Shown here piece by piece: positions 34,127 to 45,817 of a stretch of 64,000 nucleotides of DNA (position 1 is the stretch's first letter; each line of letters begins with the position of its first letter). The position numbers and the translations under genes were made by a program. Source of the DNA: Istiophorus platypterus (taxonomy: Eukaryota; Chordata; Actinopteri; Istiophoriformes; Istiophoridae); assembly GCA_016859345.1 (NCBI GenBank), contig CM029129.1, positions 11,114,946 to 11,178,945 on the forward strand, read 5' to 3'. The notes beneath the pieces are model-generated. The model had not been told where the DNA came from. It worked only from the letters and a program-made list of their open reading frames with translations, and ran no database searches.

Positions 34127-37100
34127 CTGATGTGTGGATGAAAATGATTGATGAGAGATTAATAACAACATGTAATTCATAAGATTATTAGCTCTGAGTC
34201 ACCTTCTATTGGTTGTGATCCTCATAATGTAGCCGTGCAAATTAAAATCATACAATTAGTGTATAAAATACCTTTCTAAACCATTCTGTAATAATAGACA
34301 TACCTTGTAAAGAGCATTGACCTTCTCCTGGCATTTAATGTAGTCTTCATAGTCAGCGAAAACCTTAAATCTGTACAGAAAATAATGCAATTAATTCATG
34401 AAAAAAGAAATATAAAATATGTTTATTGCACAGTGCGGATGTATTGGTGTACGTGTGTTTATCTTCATGTGTGTGCAGCACTTAATGCTGGTATGTATGA
34501 AGAAGACCGAGCGTTGTTTTGTTTTTCTTTTTTTATTTTGTACCAGCACGCACGATTATAAACACTCCTATTTGTATTTGTGTATGCATGCGTGCACCTC
34601 AGGCTGCATATGTTAGGTGTGCCTTTACCTGTCATGATACATCAGCATGTTGACAATTTCCTTAAACAGGTCAGGCTGCTTTGGGCTAAAGAAGCCTCCA
34701 GAGATCTGGTCAATAGCCTGTTTGAGCTCAGGCAGGCGTTTGTAGTACTCTTCAGCATGGTATCTACACAGGACCAAAAATAAATGATATACACATTCAG
34801 AAAAAAGAGAAAAAAAAACAGAAGCACAGGCTTGTTGCTGTGGTAACCAGCCCATTCACGAAGAATTCAGTAGTCAGTGCCTACACAGAAGTACCAGCAG
34901 GTTCCCAAAGGCCACACCTTTCTGTGTAGCAAAACCTCAGCTTGTGTGGACAAAACGCTTGAGTCTAGAAGCACCGACAGGCTGAGTGAAAGAAAGAGAT
35001 CACTACCAAAACCTGTGAGAGACTGCAGAGCTGCATGATTGTCAGAGCGAATGGAGCTCACTGGATTGAAAGCAAAAGGCCTTCGCAGTTGGACTGTCTC
35101 GTAGATATTTCACCAAATGGATCTGTTAGCAGGTAACACACAATGATTTTATATACAAATATATTTCAAACTGTAGTGGCACAAATAAAAAGGCAAGGGT
35201 GAACCTTTTCCCTGCCTCTGTTCCCTTTAATTTGCCCCTCTGGGATAAAGTGAAGGTCAAATGATTTTTTGAGACAGCTCAATATCACCATAATTCAGTG
35301 GGAAAACTGTTGGTGGATAGGTGATATCACAAGCTGAATTGATTTTTATTGGCGAGAGAACTAAATATCTCTGAGGTACTCAAAGTACAAATACAATGCT
35401 TGCGGGGACCGGGGTTCATTCCCTACCCTCTCTTGTCAAGTTCATCAACTTCATCCACGCGCATTCCAAAGATGAAGAGGTTGCCATCGCCGGCCTCCTC
35501 AGCCATCTCAACGTTGGCTCCATCCATGGTACCAATGGTTAGAGCGCCGTTCAGCATGAACTTCATGTTGCCAGTGCCAGAGGCCTCAGTGCCGGCTGTG
35601 GAGATCTGCTCTGACAGGTCAGCTGCAGGGATGGCTGCAAGATGACAGAAGGAGGGTTGATGACTCTAATAAGAATTTTTTTTGTTTGTGTTATATTCTT
35701 TCTATCAAAAAATACTGACTGGGGAACTCGGTAGAAGAGGGAATGAACAGTATGATGAGCATGAGAAAAGAAAAAATAGAGGGAAAAAAAAACCTAAAAG
35801 GTAGTGATTACCTTTCTCTGCCAGTGTGACTCTGTAGTTCTCCAAAAAGATCACTTTCAGACGATCTCCAATCACAGGATCGTGGTTGACCACCTCACCA
35901 ATAGCCGTGATCAGACGGATAATCATCTTAGCAGTGTGATATCCAGGAGCAGCCTGTGACATCCAGGAGCAAGGAATAGACAGTTAGAGGAAATAATATG
36001 AGATGAATGTGTCTGGTGAGTTTCTTTCTAAAGCCCAGTTGCATGCCGTCAACTACAAACCTTGCCTCCAATCATGATCGTTCTTGGAGTCCACTGTTTG
36101 TTGGGCTCCTTCTTGATGCCTGGCAGAGATATCAAGTGATTAAGGTCTTATTATAGGTCTTAGGTCTCTGTCTTTGTGGGTCAAAATGCCCTAAAATCTT
36201 TAAAATAATGAATTGAAGGGATTTATGAAAAAGTATTGGGTAAATGATTTTAAACGTGTACGCACGGTTAAAATAGGTGATGATGTGCAGACAGTTGAGC
36301 AGCTGTCTCTTGTATTCGTGGATTCTCTTGACTTGGATGTCAAACATGGAGTTGGGGTTAATCTTCACCTTGTAGTGCTCCTCCAAGTGCACAGCAAACT
36401 TCAACTTGTTTTCCTGCGGGATTAAAAAGTTGACTTTGTTACATAAAATGCTATAAATTCTGTGTCAGCTTGTGTGGTTGTATGTGCTGTGTCCATATTC
36501 AGAATTTTAGCTAAACTAGACTAGCTAGACTTTTCACGTAAAAAATGAAAACGGAGACTTTGACATTGATCACAGAGGAACAAACAGCTCTGCAGGTAGG
36601 CTTCTTAAGAAGAGTTGATGTGTTGTAGTATGTATATCATAGAACAAACTGTGTATGCTAACTGTAACAGCTAGAGATTGCCAAATGTTGAATATGTACC
36701 ATTCATTTCTAGGGCTTTTTGCTATTTAGCAGTAGTAGGGATTTACATATGTAGCTATAATAAATCACACGTGTATGTATATTCACAAGTATATACTTAT
36801 CTTCTTCTAACTGACGAATTAACTGCACAGCTGAGAGAAAATAAAATCTTAGTTATTTTACCTGCTTCACTTTGGCAATATCACGAATGAAAGCCTCATC
36901 GTTGATGAACTTGCGGAGACCCTGCAGCTGGTCAAGGTCACGAATGAAGTTCTCACCAATTCTCTGATCAACAAAAATTATGAGAAAGTGAAAAAAAATT
37001 AATTAATTAAAAAATAATAATAATTATATATATATATATATATTTCAGTTTCCATCGTAAGGTGTGACTAAAAATATTTCTTAAAATTTTTTTTTAAATG

Positions 37101-40100
37101 TTTTTGTGTAAAACAGGGCTAACCTCTGCGATGACCTCAGCCAGTCCAGGGTTGCACATAACCAGCCAACGGCGAGGAGTGATGCCATTGGTCTTGTTTT
37201 GGAACTTATGTGGCTCCATTTCATAGAAGTCCTTGAAACTGTGCATCAAATACACCAGAACATACAGATGATGCAGCGGCACATAAAACCACAGAGGCTG
37301 AGGATTTATGAAACATACCACTACATATAATACACCTAAATGTCCTGTGATTTCAGTGTTAATTATAACAACCATAGAGTATTTCAGGCAATTTAGTGAT
37401 TATTTTAAGGACATACATAGTAGCTTTGAGGATGTCAGAGTGAATCTGGGCCACGCCGTTGACAGCATGGGCACCAACAATGCACAAATGGGCCATGTTG
37501 ATCCTCTTCTGTCCACCTTCCTCAATGAGAGACATGCGGCGCAGACGATCATGATCACCAGGGAACTTAGCAGCAACTTTCTGCAAAATTAAAAAGAACA
37601 TGAGATATAAATTAATTAATATAAGTTGAATTGTAATTTTTTTTAATTTTGCTTGCCGAATCCTAGATGTTTATCTCAATACATATTGAAGTAGGTCTTC
37701 ACAGCTATTCTAAAATGACACCAAATTAGCAGAAAAAGGAAAATTTCCATTTGTATGTAGGTAGATAAATGAAATTCAGTGTATTATTGTGCAGATCTGG
37801 CTGTGCTACGGACTGTAGAACATTCCCACTACTTCCTGTCAGAAATATTTCTTTTTCCATTCCTCAGGAACGTGGTAGTACATTTAACTTAATTCTGACA
37901 GGTGTTGCAATTAAAGGCCAATAAAGAGTTTGTTCTCTGACATTTATATTGGGGCATTTGGGTGGTCATGCCATTCTTTGATGTCATTCCTTGAATTTTA
38001 ATAGGCATTTCTGTAGTCTCTTTCCACAGTAACAATCTAAAAATACTGAGAGAATAGATCGAAATATCAAATTCAAATCATCGTACTTCTTTTTTTATGC
38101 TTTTCTACTGTCATAGATTTTTTATTTCATAATACGGTGAAGTTTTCACTTTTAATTGATTCTGAGCCATGTTCATTTATTGCACCGAGATTTGACATTG
38201 CGCAGCTTCCACCTTGTGCTCAACCAGGCAGATAAAAGTACAGATTATTTAAAATCTTTTACTATATTATCACTTAGCAACAGTGTGTTATCATAACATG
38301 TTGCAATGTGCAGCACAAACCTCCAGGTGGCGACGGTTGATCTCATAGACAATTTCCAGGTGACGGGGAAGCAGATGAGCAAACAGTTCGACTGGCCAGC
38401 GCTCCAGGGCTTCAGGAAGGACAGTGTGGTTGGTGTAGGCACAGGTCTTTACGCAGATTTCCCAGGACTGGAAAACAGCAGAAAATACATACAGATATAA
38501 TCATACATATACATTCTACTATACAAGATATTATAAAAAATAATAAGAGGGATGAGAAACTTTAAAAATTCACTTTATGTCATATAATTTCTCTTTATGG
38601 TGCTGGTAAATGGTTTATTAACTACACCAAAATGCCGATCCCCCAATCAAATGAAGCATCATGAAGCCATGCCAAAAAAGAGTAATAGGTTTAAGTACTA
38701 AAAATACTGTTTGTTGTCTAAATTTGAAAAAAAAAAAAAAATTAAAGTTGTAAAAATCTTCAACTCTGTGCTTATGGCTCATGGCCACTCTTCCTCACCT
38801 TGTCCCATGGTAGCTTCTCTTCATCAACCAGAATCCTCATCAATTCAGGAATAGCCATGGCTGGGTGAGTGTCATTCAACTGGATGGCAACCTGAATGTG
38901 CAGAACAGTATTAGATGTCAATACAGAATTAGCCTACACCATGAAGTGCTTTTTAGCTACTGTTCATTTCAAATATTTACATAACCCGATCTATGCACTG
39001 ACAGAGGCAATTTACCAAGGGCACAGAGAGAAAGTCAGCAGGAGAACTTTTCATTTTTTGACAGAAACTGTTTTGTTGATTTTTTTCACTTCACCTTATC
39101 GGGCAATTTGGTGAAGTCTGTGCGAACAACCTCCCTGGAGCCAAACTTAGAGACCTTGAAACGGCGGATGATGTCTTGCAGGGTGGCAGACACCACAAAG
39201 TATTCCTGCTTCAGACGGAGCTCCTTGCCTTCAAAGAACTGAGGATAAAGACACATATTTGTCTGTTGCTGTTCCACAGGCAAACATGAATAGTTTCTTC
39301 TTATTATTATTATTCATTAAACATAACCTTTTGCACATTAGTGCAACTGAAATCATTTCATTTGATAAATATTTTCAAGCCCTGATCTGAAAGGAATATT
39401 TAGTACAGTTGCAGTAGCTTTATATCTAGAATCTTCAAGTAGTTATAATCATTTCAGCATCAAAAATCCCTTTACAGTGTACAGTTCTATGCTAAAGCAA
39501 GTGTTGTACATTTGTGCATGCATTGTGTAAATATACACTTCAATAATATAGTTCCCTTAATAACTGTATGGGATATTTATGAAAGATGAATTCAGAGTTT
39601 CATGTTTGAACCAAAGCATACTTAAAAATTAATTTAAAAGAATCTATTCACTTATTTTTCAGTTCACATTTTTATGCCAAAAAAAAGCTATTCAATTTAT
39701 AGATATAAAACTGGGAAAAGCAGTCACATTGGACAAACTGGAACCTCTCAGTTTCTGCTCTCACTTGCACAGACATATATTACCAAATCTGACATGAGTT
39801 ATGTCTTGAGCTAGATGGTTATCTCATAAATCCTCTCTCTTGAGCCTTCAGGGAGTCAGCACATGGTGGTCAGGTTTTATGTCAGATATAATGGACAGCT
39901 TTAGAGGAAGCTTAGAGACTGTGTCTCTCTCTCTGAAGACAATGGACAGCAGTTGGGGTCCAAATTATGGAAATCCATCTCTCAGTGGATTTAAAAAAGG
40001 AAAACCCTACAGAGTCATACAGGAGCCATACAGTCCACAGCTCTTTTACCTATCAACATTCAGCTGTTTCCTCAAATCCAGGTTAACATTCGCATGACCA

Positions 40101-43100
40101 TCCTAGGTGTGCAGCTTAGGCAGAATAAAAGGTAATTTACTCATCATTTCTTACATTGTCGTTGGGATACAACACACGGGAGATGTTCTCAGCCAAGTTT
40201 CTGTCCAAAACCGCCTGAATGTAGCCACCAATGTTGACTGTAATGAAAAAATATATAGTTATATATGTTAATAAACTCCTTTAGTTCAAGCTTATTATTA
40301 TTTCATAGCTGTTGCATGATGCAAAATATTTGATCTCTGGCAAACACGTACAGTCCTGGAGGTTGAACTCGCAGGGTGCCTTCGCAGACCACAGTCTCAT
40401 GGTGTTGACAATATTGTTTCTGTAGCCAGGGACAGGGGTGTCATATGGCAAAGCCAACACTACCTGCCAATATCATCACAGAAAGGGACAGGCATTTGAA
40501 ATGGTTAAATACTGTATATCATCTCAGGAAAAATACCTTTCATCTGCATTTACTTGCAATCACATTTTCACCTGAGTGTCAACCCATTTGACGCCATCAG
40601 GGTAATGCTCAGTTCTGCCATAGAAATGCACAGGACGCATGGACTCAGGATGTGCCTTCTCCCAGGGGTTGCCATAGCGAAGCCAATCATCAGCCTCCTC
40701 AACCTAGATTATAACATACATTTATGGGAGAAAAACCTTCATTAGGTGAGTGGCTTTCTGGGCTGAGGCAACCGCGGAAAATGATAAGGAGCATCAGGTC
40801 AGAATACAGATAAAGGAAACCCATCTAGTAGGTGTTTAAGATTAAAAAAACAAAAAAAAACAAACCCTACTACACTGCTATTCTCACTTAGTGAAAGAAG
40901 AAAAAGAAATTTCTGGGGAATATGAAGACAGCAAGAAGCCTGGGTTTTTAACATTTCTGACCTGCCAGCCATTGACAATCTTCTGATTGAAGATACCGAA
41001 TTCATAGCGAATGCCATAACCATAGGCAGCCAGACCCAGTGAGGCCATTGAGTCAAGGAAACAGGCTGAAAACAAGAGACAGCACATGAAGGAAACAGAT
41101 TAACCTTTGACTGGGTGTTACATAAAATGTTCCATAAAATGGAGTAAAAATTCATAGAATTTATCAGGTATTAACTGTGAAGAGATGCTCACCAGCAAGA
41201 CGGCCCAAGCCACCATTACCCAAACCAGCATCCTCCTCCATATCCTCCAACTCTTCCATATCCAGACCCAACTACAGAGGAAAGCAAAACACAGTGTGGA
41301 CTAATGAAGCAGGGATTCTAAGATGCTGTCAAAGTAGTTGGAAATATAAGAGGAATAAATGAGGCATATTTGTCTTACCTGGTAGGTGGCCTCATCACAG
41401 GCGTTCTCCAGGGCCAGGTTCACCATGGTGTTTTGGAGCGTACGGCCCATGTAGAACTCAAGGGAGATGTAGTACACACGCTACAGTTTGGTAAAAGAAA
41501 TAGAGGAATATCAATATCAAACTGAATGAAAAGCCAGAAACTGTAATATGAACACTAACAAAGTGATTTTGTATCATTAGATAATTAAGGTTATAAAAAA
41601 GTCTCTTGAGTAGCATGTTGGCTCCATATTTGATATTGAAACCTATGAAATCATTTGCCAAATGTAATAATAACATGCACCTGAGACTGTCAAGGAAACC
41701 TTCAATCTTCATGATTTAACTTCATGGTTGGGAGGGCATAGAAATGTGCCACCTTAGCTTGTGTTTAGCCTTTGCCATTTAGTGGTTGTTTTTTGGAGGG
41801 GCGGACACAGGCTGAGGAAAGGAAGAGGAGAGGAGAGAGGAGAAGGGGGTGGGGGGCCTATTGCTTTGGGTATTGCATAACGCCAACATTTTGGCCCAGA
41901 CAAAAATAGCTCCTGTAGAGGTCGCTGTAAAGGTCAGCCTGAGCCGGCTACCCTTTCCCTGTAGAGTTCAAGTCTGGTGCACTGGGAGAAGTGGTTCAGA
42001 TAGATGTGCAAAATAATAATGAATACAAATGACAGAGACATATCAACGAACTAGCCAAAGGATGGAAATTGTCCTTTTGTTAACTAAATGATCTGTTGAA
42101 TTATATATAACCGTATGTTTCAAATCTTACTTGACCTCAGTCCTTGTTTCATTTCATCATGCTGATTATTTCTTTTTCCAATAATGTATTTCAGCAGGGT
42201 GAAAAATCAATCTTGTTGTTGTAACACTAAATTGGCAGTATGTGATCATTGCACAGAACTCTACACTGAGCTTTAGTGTCCTCCTTGCTGTTTTTATTTA
42301 GACCTTTAATGAATTCACCTTTGACTTTTAAGTCTAGAGCACCAGGACAAGCTGTAACAGTTAGGGAGTCAGATGGTTTCTGACTTAGAGTCTCCAGTCC
42401 ATCAAGATCTGTTTAAACAGTTTCTGAAGACTACTCATAATTTAGAGAGTAAATGTCTCACTACTGAGATTAATGCAAACGAGATTTTACACTTGATTTG
42501 CTGAACAATAACCTTTCAAAATAAGTTGCAACTTGCAGGGAAATTTTCTTCTGACGTTAGGAAAAAAAAATTCCTCTTTATTGGACTTATTAATGAACTT
42601 GCAAGGAAGATTTTTTTTTCCAAAAAGTTAATGCAGCTGAAGCTAAGTTTCCCTCTCCTTCTGAACCCTCTATCGTAACATGGTTTTGTGTGACATTTTG
42701 AAGCAATATTGTGTTGTTTGCAATTTTGCTGATTATATTCTATTAACACCAGCCTCCTACTGTTCTTTTAAGGGTCTTTCTGTAGCTGTTTATACCACTG
42801 CAGTTGCCGAGATAAAGCCTCCCTGTGACCGCTTTTTTTATGAACTCAGATGCCCTCGGAGGCATGCGCTCATATGACACAAGTAAAGGCTATGTGCTTT
42901 ATGGTCAGACGGGATAGGAACACAGGGTCACGGAGAGGTTTAATGTTTCCAACACACGGTAAGCACGGCAGCATACCAGCCGAGTGCTAAGAAGCCCCGG
43001 TGAAGTTTAAATGTCATGACATGGCATTACACTGACACCAGGCTGTTGAAGGTAGAGGTGAAGAACATAAAAATTATTCACGTCCTTTACTTAAATAAAA

Positions 43101-44428
43101 GTACCAATACAATGAATGTAAAAGTATTCAATTATAAGTAAAAGTCCTTTATATAAATTTATGTACAGGAAACGTATATAAAGTATCTTAAGTAAAACTA
43201 TACATTCTATGGTAAAATTGCCTGACTGATTATGTTTCATATTTTACTTAGATTTTTGATACTAATACATTATGGTATAAGCAGAATAACTGTTGTAGCT
43301 TGTAGCTAGATGGAGCAAATTTTAATCATTATATATAGTTAGGTAATTTAATCAAGAGGTTTTTAAGGGTCATGAGATAAATCCGAGGGGTCATGACATA
43401 ATCTATGGGGTAAGAAAGAAGGAAAAAACAAAGTTCTTGGACTTATCTAGTCCTTGCTTTTTTGAGAGCTATTGGATAATTTTTCCTCTTTGAGCCTTTG
43501 ACAGTTATTTTAATGAAACATTCTGAGAGGTTTTAAAAGGGAATACCTCACTAACAACTTATTGAAATTTGAACAAGGGGCCCCAGTAAGAGAGTGGTTC
43601 TTTGTAAGGGGTCACAAGCCCAAAAGGTTAGGAATCCCTGATTTATTAGTGCTTTGTAATTCATAAACTTAACATGTGTTTTTTATGCAGTCTCTAGAAA
43701 TAACCAATAACTGTAGTTAATTATTATCTTTCAGATAAAAAATTGTGTAGTAGAGTAAAAATTATACTATTTTCTTCTCAAAAGCATTGGAGTAGAAGTA
43801 CACAGTATATCTATATATCCATATTCATTGAAGTGGCATCAAAGGGAAATACTGTAGTAAAGTACAAGTCCCTTAAAATTGCACTTGAGTACAGTGCTTT
43901 GGTAAATTCATGGTTATGGCACAAAATAGCAATGAAACAACAGACTTCCCTTAATGTCCTGAGGCTATGAAGCAGGTCTTAGATCAAATATGAATACCAG
44001 TCTTCACCCTATACTCGGGTAAACACTATTAGCTCTATAAATTTCTCTATCGCGATTATAAGATTTGATGCAATTTATACTATAATAGCCATTAAAATAA
44101 TAATAATAGCGGTCTTTCACTTGATTGATGAATCTACATATTCATGGAGGTTCACATGACTTGACTTGTTATAACTTGAACTTACTTTGGGATCTTTCTC
44201 ATAGTAGTGCTGTTGGGTTCTGATCCACCTGCCAATCAAGTGATCCCTCACAGTGTGGGCAAGAGCAAAGTAGTAATCCCTTCGGTTTGCTACATTTCTA
44301 TCCTTGACCAGGGTAAAGTGGAGATGCCTGTTGAAGTTTTTCTTCAGGTCTGCAACATTTTCAACGCCGGCGAGGCCTCGCACTGAAATCTGTTTCCTTC
44401 TATCATGGTCAGACAAGGGCTTAGACAT
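33977..44428 (-). CDS. pygm: glycogen phosphorylase, muscle type, complete (842 aa)
   Basis: Cytosolic homodimer that releases glucose-1-phosphate from glycogen by phosphorolysis, using pyridoxal phosphate. Twenty coding exons sum to 2529 nt, 842 aa plus stop, exactly the length of human PYGM. MSKPLSDHDRRKQISVRGL carries the phosphorylase-kinase target Ser15 (Ser14 without Met). AMP-site arginines are Arg310-Arg311 (IIRRF). Substrate-phosphate residues Arg570 and Lys575 lie in KRIHEYKRQ. The PLP lysine is Lys681 (Lys680 mature) in TGNMKFMLNGA. The N-terminus and length favour the muscle isozyme over liver (about 847 aa) and brain (about 843 aa) forms; teleosts often have pygma and pygmb, not distinguished here. 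All GT-AG junctions join in frame with no break, so the gene looks functional. Upstream lies a compact promoter near 44558-44690. Confidence 0.97.
34304..34370 (-). CDS. pygm: pygm exon 19
   Basis: Acceptor 'ctgtacag', donor 'gtatgt'. Residues 771-793, FKVFADYEDYIKCQEKVNAL then YK. Only 67 nt; identified by family match and phase. Confidence 0.95.
34629..34763 (-). CDS. pygm: pygm exon 18
   Basis: Acceptor 'ctgtgtag', donor 'gtaaag'. Residues 726-771 with YHAEEYYKRLPELKQAIDQI, SGGFFSPKQPDLFK and VNMLMYHD. Confidence 0.96.
35427..35634 (-). CDS. pygm: pygm exon 17 (PLP-lysine exon)
   Basis: Acceptor 'catcttgcag', donor 'gtaggg'. Residues 657-726: AIPAADLSEQISTAGTEASG, then TGNMKFMLNGALTIGTMDGA with the pyridoxal-phosphate Schiff-base lysine at 681, and NLFIFGMRVDEVDELDKR. 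Confidence 0.97.
35812..35953 (-). CDS. pygm: pygm exon 16
   Basis: Acceptor 'gatgtcacag', donor 'gtaatc'. Residues 610-657: AAPGYHTAKMIIRLITAIGE, VVNHDPVIGDRLKVIF and LENYRVTLAEK. Confidence 0.97.
36061..36119 (-). CDS. pygm: pygm exon 15
   Basis: Acceptor 'ctgccag', donor 'gtttgt'. Residues 590-609, IKKEPNKQWTPRTIMIGGK. Only 59 nt; found by family match and phase. Confidence 0.95.
36266..36413 (-). CDS. pygm: pygm exon 14
   Basis: Acceptor 'tcccgcag', donor 'gtgcgt'. Residues 541-590: ENKLKFAVHLEEHYKVKINP, NSMFDIQVKRIHEYKRQLLN with phosphate-contacting Arg570 and Lys575, ending at a split Arg. Confidence 0.97.
36862..36963 (-). CDS. pygm: pygm exon 13
   Basis: Acceptor 'gttgatcag', donor 'gtaaaa'. 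Residues 507-540: RIGENFIRDLDQLQGLRKFI then NDEAFIRDIAKVKQ. 34 codons as in the mammalian gene. Confidence 0.96.
37124..37238 (-). CDS. pygm: pygm exon 12
   Basis: Acceptor 'gatgcacag', donor 'gttagc'. Residues 468-506: FKDFYEMEPHKFQNKTNGIT, PRRWLVMCNPGLAEVIAE, a near-invariant block. Confidence 0.97.
37417..37580 (-). CDS. pygm: pygm exon 11
   Basis: Acceptor 'aattttgcag', donor 'gtatgt' after 'act at', so the split codon with exon 12 is Ile. Residues 414-468: KVAAKFPGDHDRLRRMSLIE, INMAHLCIVGAHAVNGVAQI. Confidence 0.96.
38321..38467 (-). CDS. pygm: pygm exon 10
   Basis: Acceptor 'tgttttccag', donor 'gtttgt'. Residues 365-413: SWEICVKTCAYTNHTVLPEA, LERWPVELFAHLLPRHLEIV. 49 codons, same as the mammalian exon. 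Confidence 0.97.
38799..38891 (-). CDS. pygm: pygm exon 9
   Basis: Acceptor 'gcacattcag', donor 'gtgagg'. Residues 334-364: VAIQLNDTHPAMAIPELMRI then LVDEEKLPWDK. The QLNDTHP active-site loop is intact. Confidence 0.97.
39095..39238 (-). CDS. pygm: pygm exon 8
   Basis: Acceptor 'ttatcctcag', donor 'gtgaag'. Residues 286-333: FFEGKELRLKQEYFVVSATL, QDIIRRFKVSKFGSREVVRT. Contains the AMP-site Arg310 and Arg311. Confidence 0.97.
39239..40154 (-). other. pygm: pygm intron 7
   Basis: 916 nt with no recognised exon or repeat family; an 85-codon plus-strand open frame at 39840-40097 shows no known domain. Confidence 0.6.
40155..40237 (-). CDS. pygm: pygm exon 7
   Basis: Acceptor 'tcattacag', donor 'gtaaga'. 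Residues 258-285: FNIGGYIQAVLDRNLAENIS then RVLYPNDN. Found by family match and phase. Confidence 0.96.
40352..40463 (-). CDS. pygm: pygm exon 6
   Basis: Acceptor 'tattggcag', donor 'gtacgt'. Residues 221-258: VVLALPYDTPVPGYRNNIVN then TMRLWSAKAPCEFNLQD. Confidence 0.96.
40572..40703 (-). CDS. pygm: pygm exon 5
   Basis: Acceptor 'ataatctag', donor 'gtgaaa'. Residues 177-220: VEEADDWLRYGNPWEKAHPE, then MRPVHFYGRTEHYPDGVKWV. 44 codons as in mammals. Confidence 0.96.
40962..41065 (-). CDS. pygm: pygm exon 4
   Basis: Acceptor 'tgttttcag', donor 'gtcaga'. Residues 142-176: ACFLDSMASLGLAAYGYGIR then YEFGIFNQKIVNGWQ. Confidence 0.97.
41193..41271 (-). CDS. pygm: pygm exon 3
   Basis: Acceptor 'cctctgtag', donor 'gtgagc'. 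Residues 116-142: LGLDMEELEDMEEDAGLGNG then GLGRLA; contains the glycine loop GLGNGGLGRLA. Confidence 0.97.
41379..41480 (-). CDS. pygm: pygm exon 2
   Basis: Acceptor 'aaactgtag', donor 'gtaaga'. Residues 82-115: RVYYISLEFYMGRTLQNTMV then NLALENACDEATYQ. Confidence 0.97.
43051..43912 (-). repeat. teleost interspersed repeat (outer element, interrupted)
   Basis: The left part (43051-43350) has 'cctttacttaaataaaagtacc' type units and a 'gtagctagatggagcaaattttaa' segment. The right part (43650-43912) has 'agtagagtaaaaattatactat', 'ggagtagaagtacacagta' and 'aagtacaagtcccttaaaattgc'. Together they follow a very common fish non-coding DNA element whose ends are rich in AGTAAAAGTAC and CAAGTACCTCAAAATTG. 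The two parts are separated by a foreign insert at 43351-43649. Strand is arbitrary. Confidence 0.7.
43351..43649 (+). repeat. second repeat inserted into the 43051-43912 element
   Basis: Begins 'ttaagggtcatgagat' and ends 'aggggtcacaagcccaaaag' then 'gttaggaatccctgattta', the 'reloaded' pattern of repeats ending in 'ggggtcgcaagcc...gggaacccctggtttag'. It interrupts the outer repeat, so it inserted later. Family not named. Confidence 0.55.
44186..44428 (-). CDS. pygm: pygm exon 1 (coding part)
   Basis: ATG at 44428 in context GCCACCATGT, a strong Kozak match. 81 codons: MSKPLSDHDRRKQISVRGLA, with regulatory Ser15, then KNFNRHLHFTLVKDRNVANR and RWIRTQQHYYEKDPK; donor 'gtaagt'. Same residue boundary (after KDPK) as mammalian PYGM exon 1. 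Confidence 0.97.
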
Positions 44429-44557
44429 GGTGGCACGAGTTGTAGCAGCTCAGGGCTCTGACTCTGGAAGAATGTAAACAGTAGGACAGCAGGCACACAC
44501 CACCAGGCCCAGAGACACAGCAAGAGAGGCACACAAACCACAGGCGCAGGTTCAGCA

Positions 44558-44690
44558 TTATAAAAGCACAACTATGAATATTAAGTAGAAGGTGGAGCGG
44601 ATTGTATATCTTGGGTAAAGGGCGGGGCATTTGTTGAGGATAGAGGTTGTAACTTTTCACACAGGAATAACTAAGGGGCCAATCTTGGAT
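44558..44690 (-). promoter_or_regulatory. pygm: pygm core promoter region
   Basis: Upstream of the start codon on the minus strand: a TATA-like TTTTATAA (44558-44565), a GC box GGGCGGGGC (plus-strand 44620-44628) and a CCAAT pentamer (plus strand, 44679-44683). A start site roughly 30 nt past the TATA-like box would give a 5' UTR near 100 nt. Spacing fits a compact promoter; no muscle MEF2 or CArG element was clear. Confidence 0.5.
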
Positions 44691-45817
44691 GTATGATATA
44701 GGAACGACATCATTGCATGGCTCCTTAGAGGGGGATTACTTCATTTACTGTATAGCAGTCCATAATTCAGAGAATAACACAGTTAATGCAGTTTCCATTT
44801 TTTTTTTCAGTTTTTTTAATCTGATTTTAACTGATCAAAACCAACCTGATCAAAGCAGTAAGAGCAATATATTGTAAAAAAATAGGGAAAACTATTTTCT
44901 ATTGATATTCTCTGTCATGCTTATATTCCACTGTTGGATAAAGTATGAATGTGACATTCACAAAGTTAACAACCTAGAAGGATTTGAGTGATTCATTATT
45001 ATCATTAAAGTAATGATGAAATGTTAAACAGTCAAAAACCTATCTTTGTCTCAATACATTTTTAAATATGGTATTATAAGTGTTTTTTATTTGCTTTTAT
45101 CTGATCTTGTAGGTGAAACACATAGTGATGAATAAATCTGGCAGCCACAGAAGCTAACTTGTTTTTCTCCTCATAGTTGGCAGGAATGCCGCGGCCAGCA
45201 GATGGTAACGGTATATTAAATTTTTTAAAAATGTGTTTTGTTGCACCTAAAAAGCAAAGCACTGCAAAGTGTGCTGATTATCATATTGTAGGGTGACACT
45301 ATATTTATAAGTTGCTGCATTAGGGGGCCGTGACATGGCAGAATTTGCAAGCCACATTACAGAGCCTGGATCAGATCTCGCTTGCACCTTGGCCTGCTCT
45401 GAAACCCATCAGTAGTAATGCAATGTTTAACATTTTCATGCCACCATCACGCCACAAGTACTGTCAGTAGCGGTACTGTAAGTAGTTATTAACCGGTCAT
45501 CCAGAGTCTTGCTGTAGATCAGAATTGTTCAAGGGCCTGGAGCAGTAACAGACACAAAATCAGCAGCAGTAGAGCTACTTAAACACACTCTATTTTCAGT
45601 TATCACTCTAGCGAGCCAAACTATCATGAAGTCTTGACCTTCTATAAATAGTAACTCTGACCCAGTCCCAAAGGCCATGATATTTGAAAGGCATATCTTG
45701 TTAATGTCAGCAAGAGCCGGCAGACAACACTAGTATACTACTATGAGTCAGACCCCAGCAGAAGGAGGAAGGCAGTGTTTGCTGAGTTGTTCTCAGTGGG
45801 ATGCAGTAGTGCACAAT

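Larger units (their letters stand above)
41481..44185 (-). other. pygm: pygm intron 1
   Basis: The gene's longest intron (2.7 kb), the usual place for regulatory sequence. It hosts a nested pair of interspersed repeats (43051-43912). No exon recognised. Confidence 0.75.
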
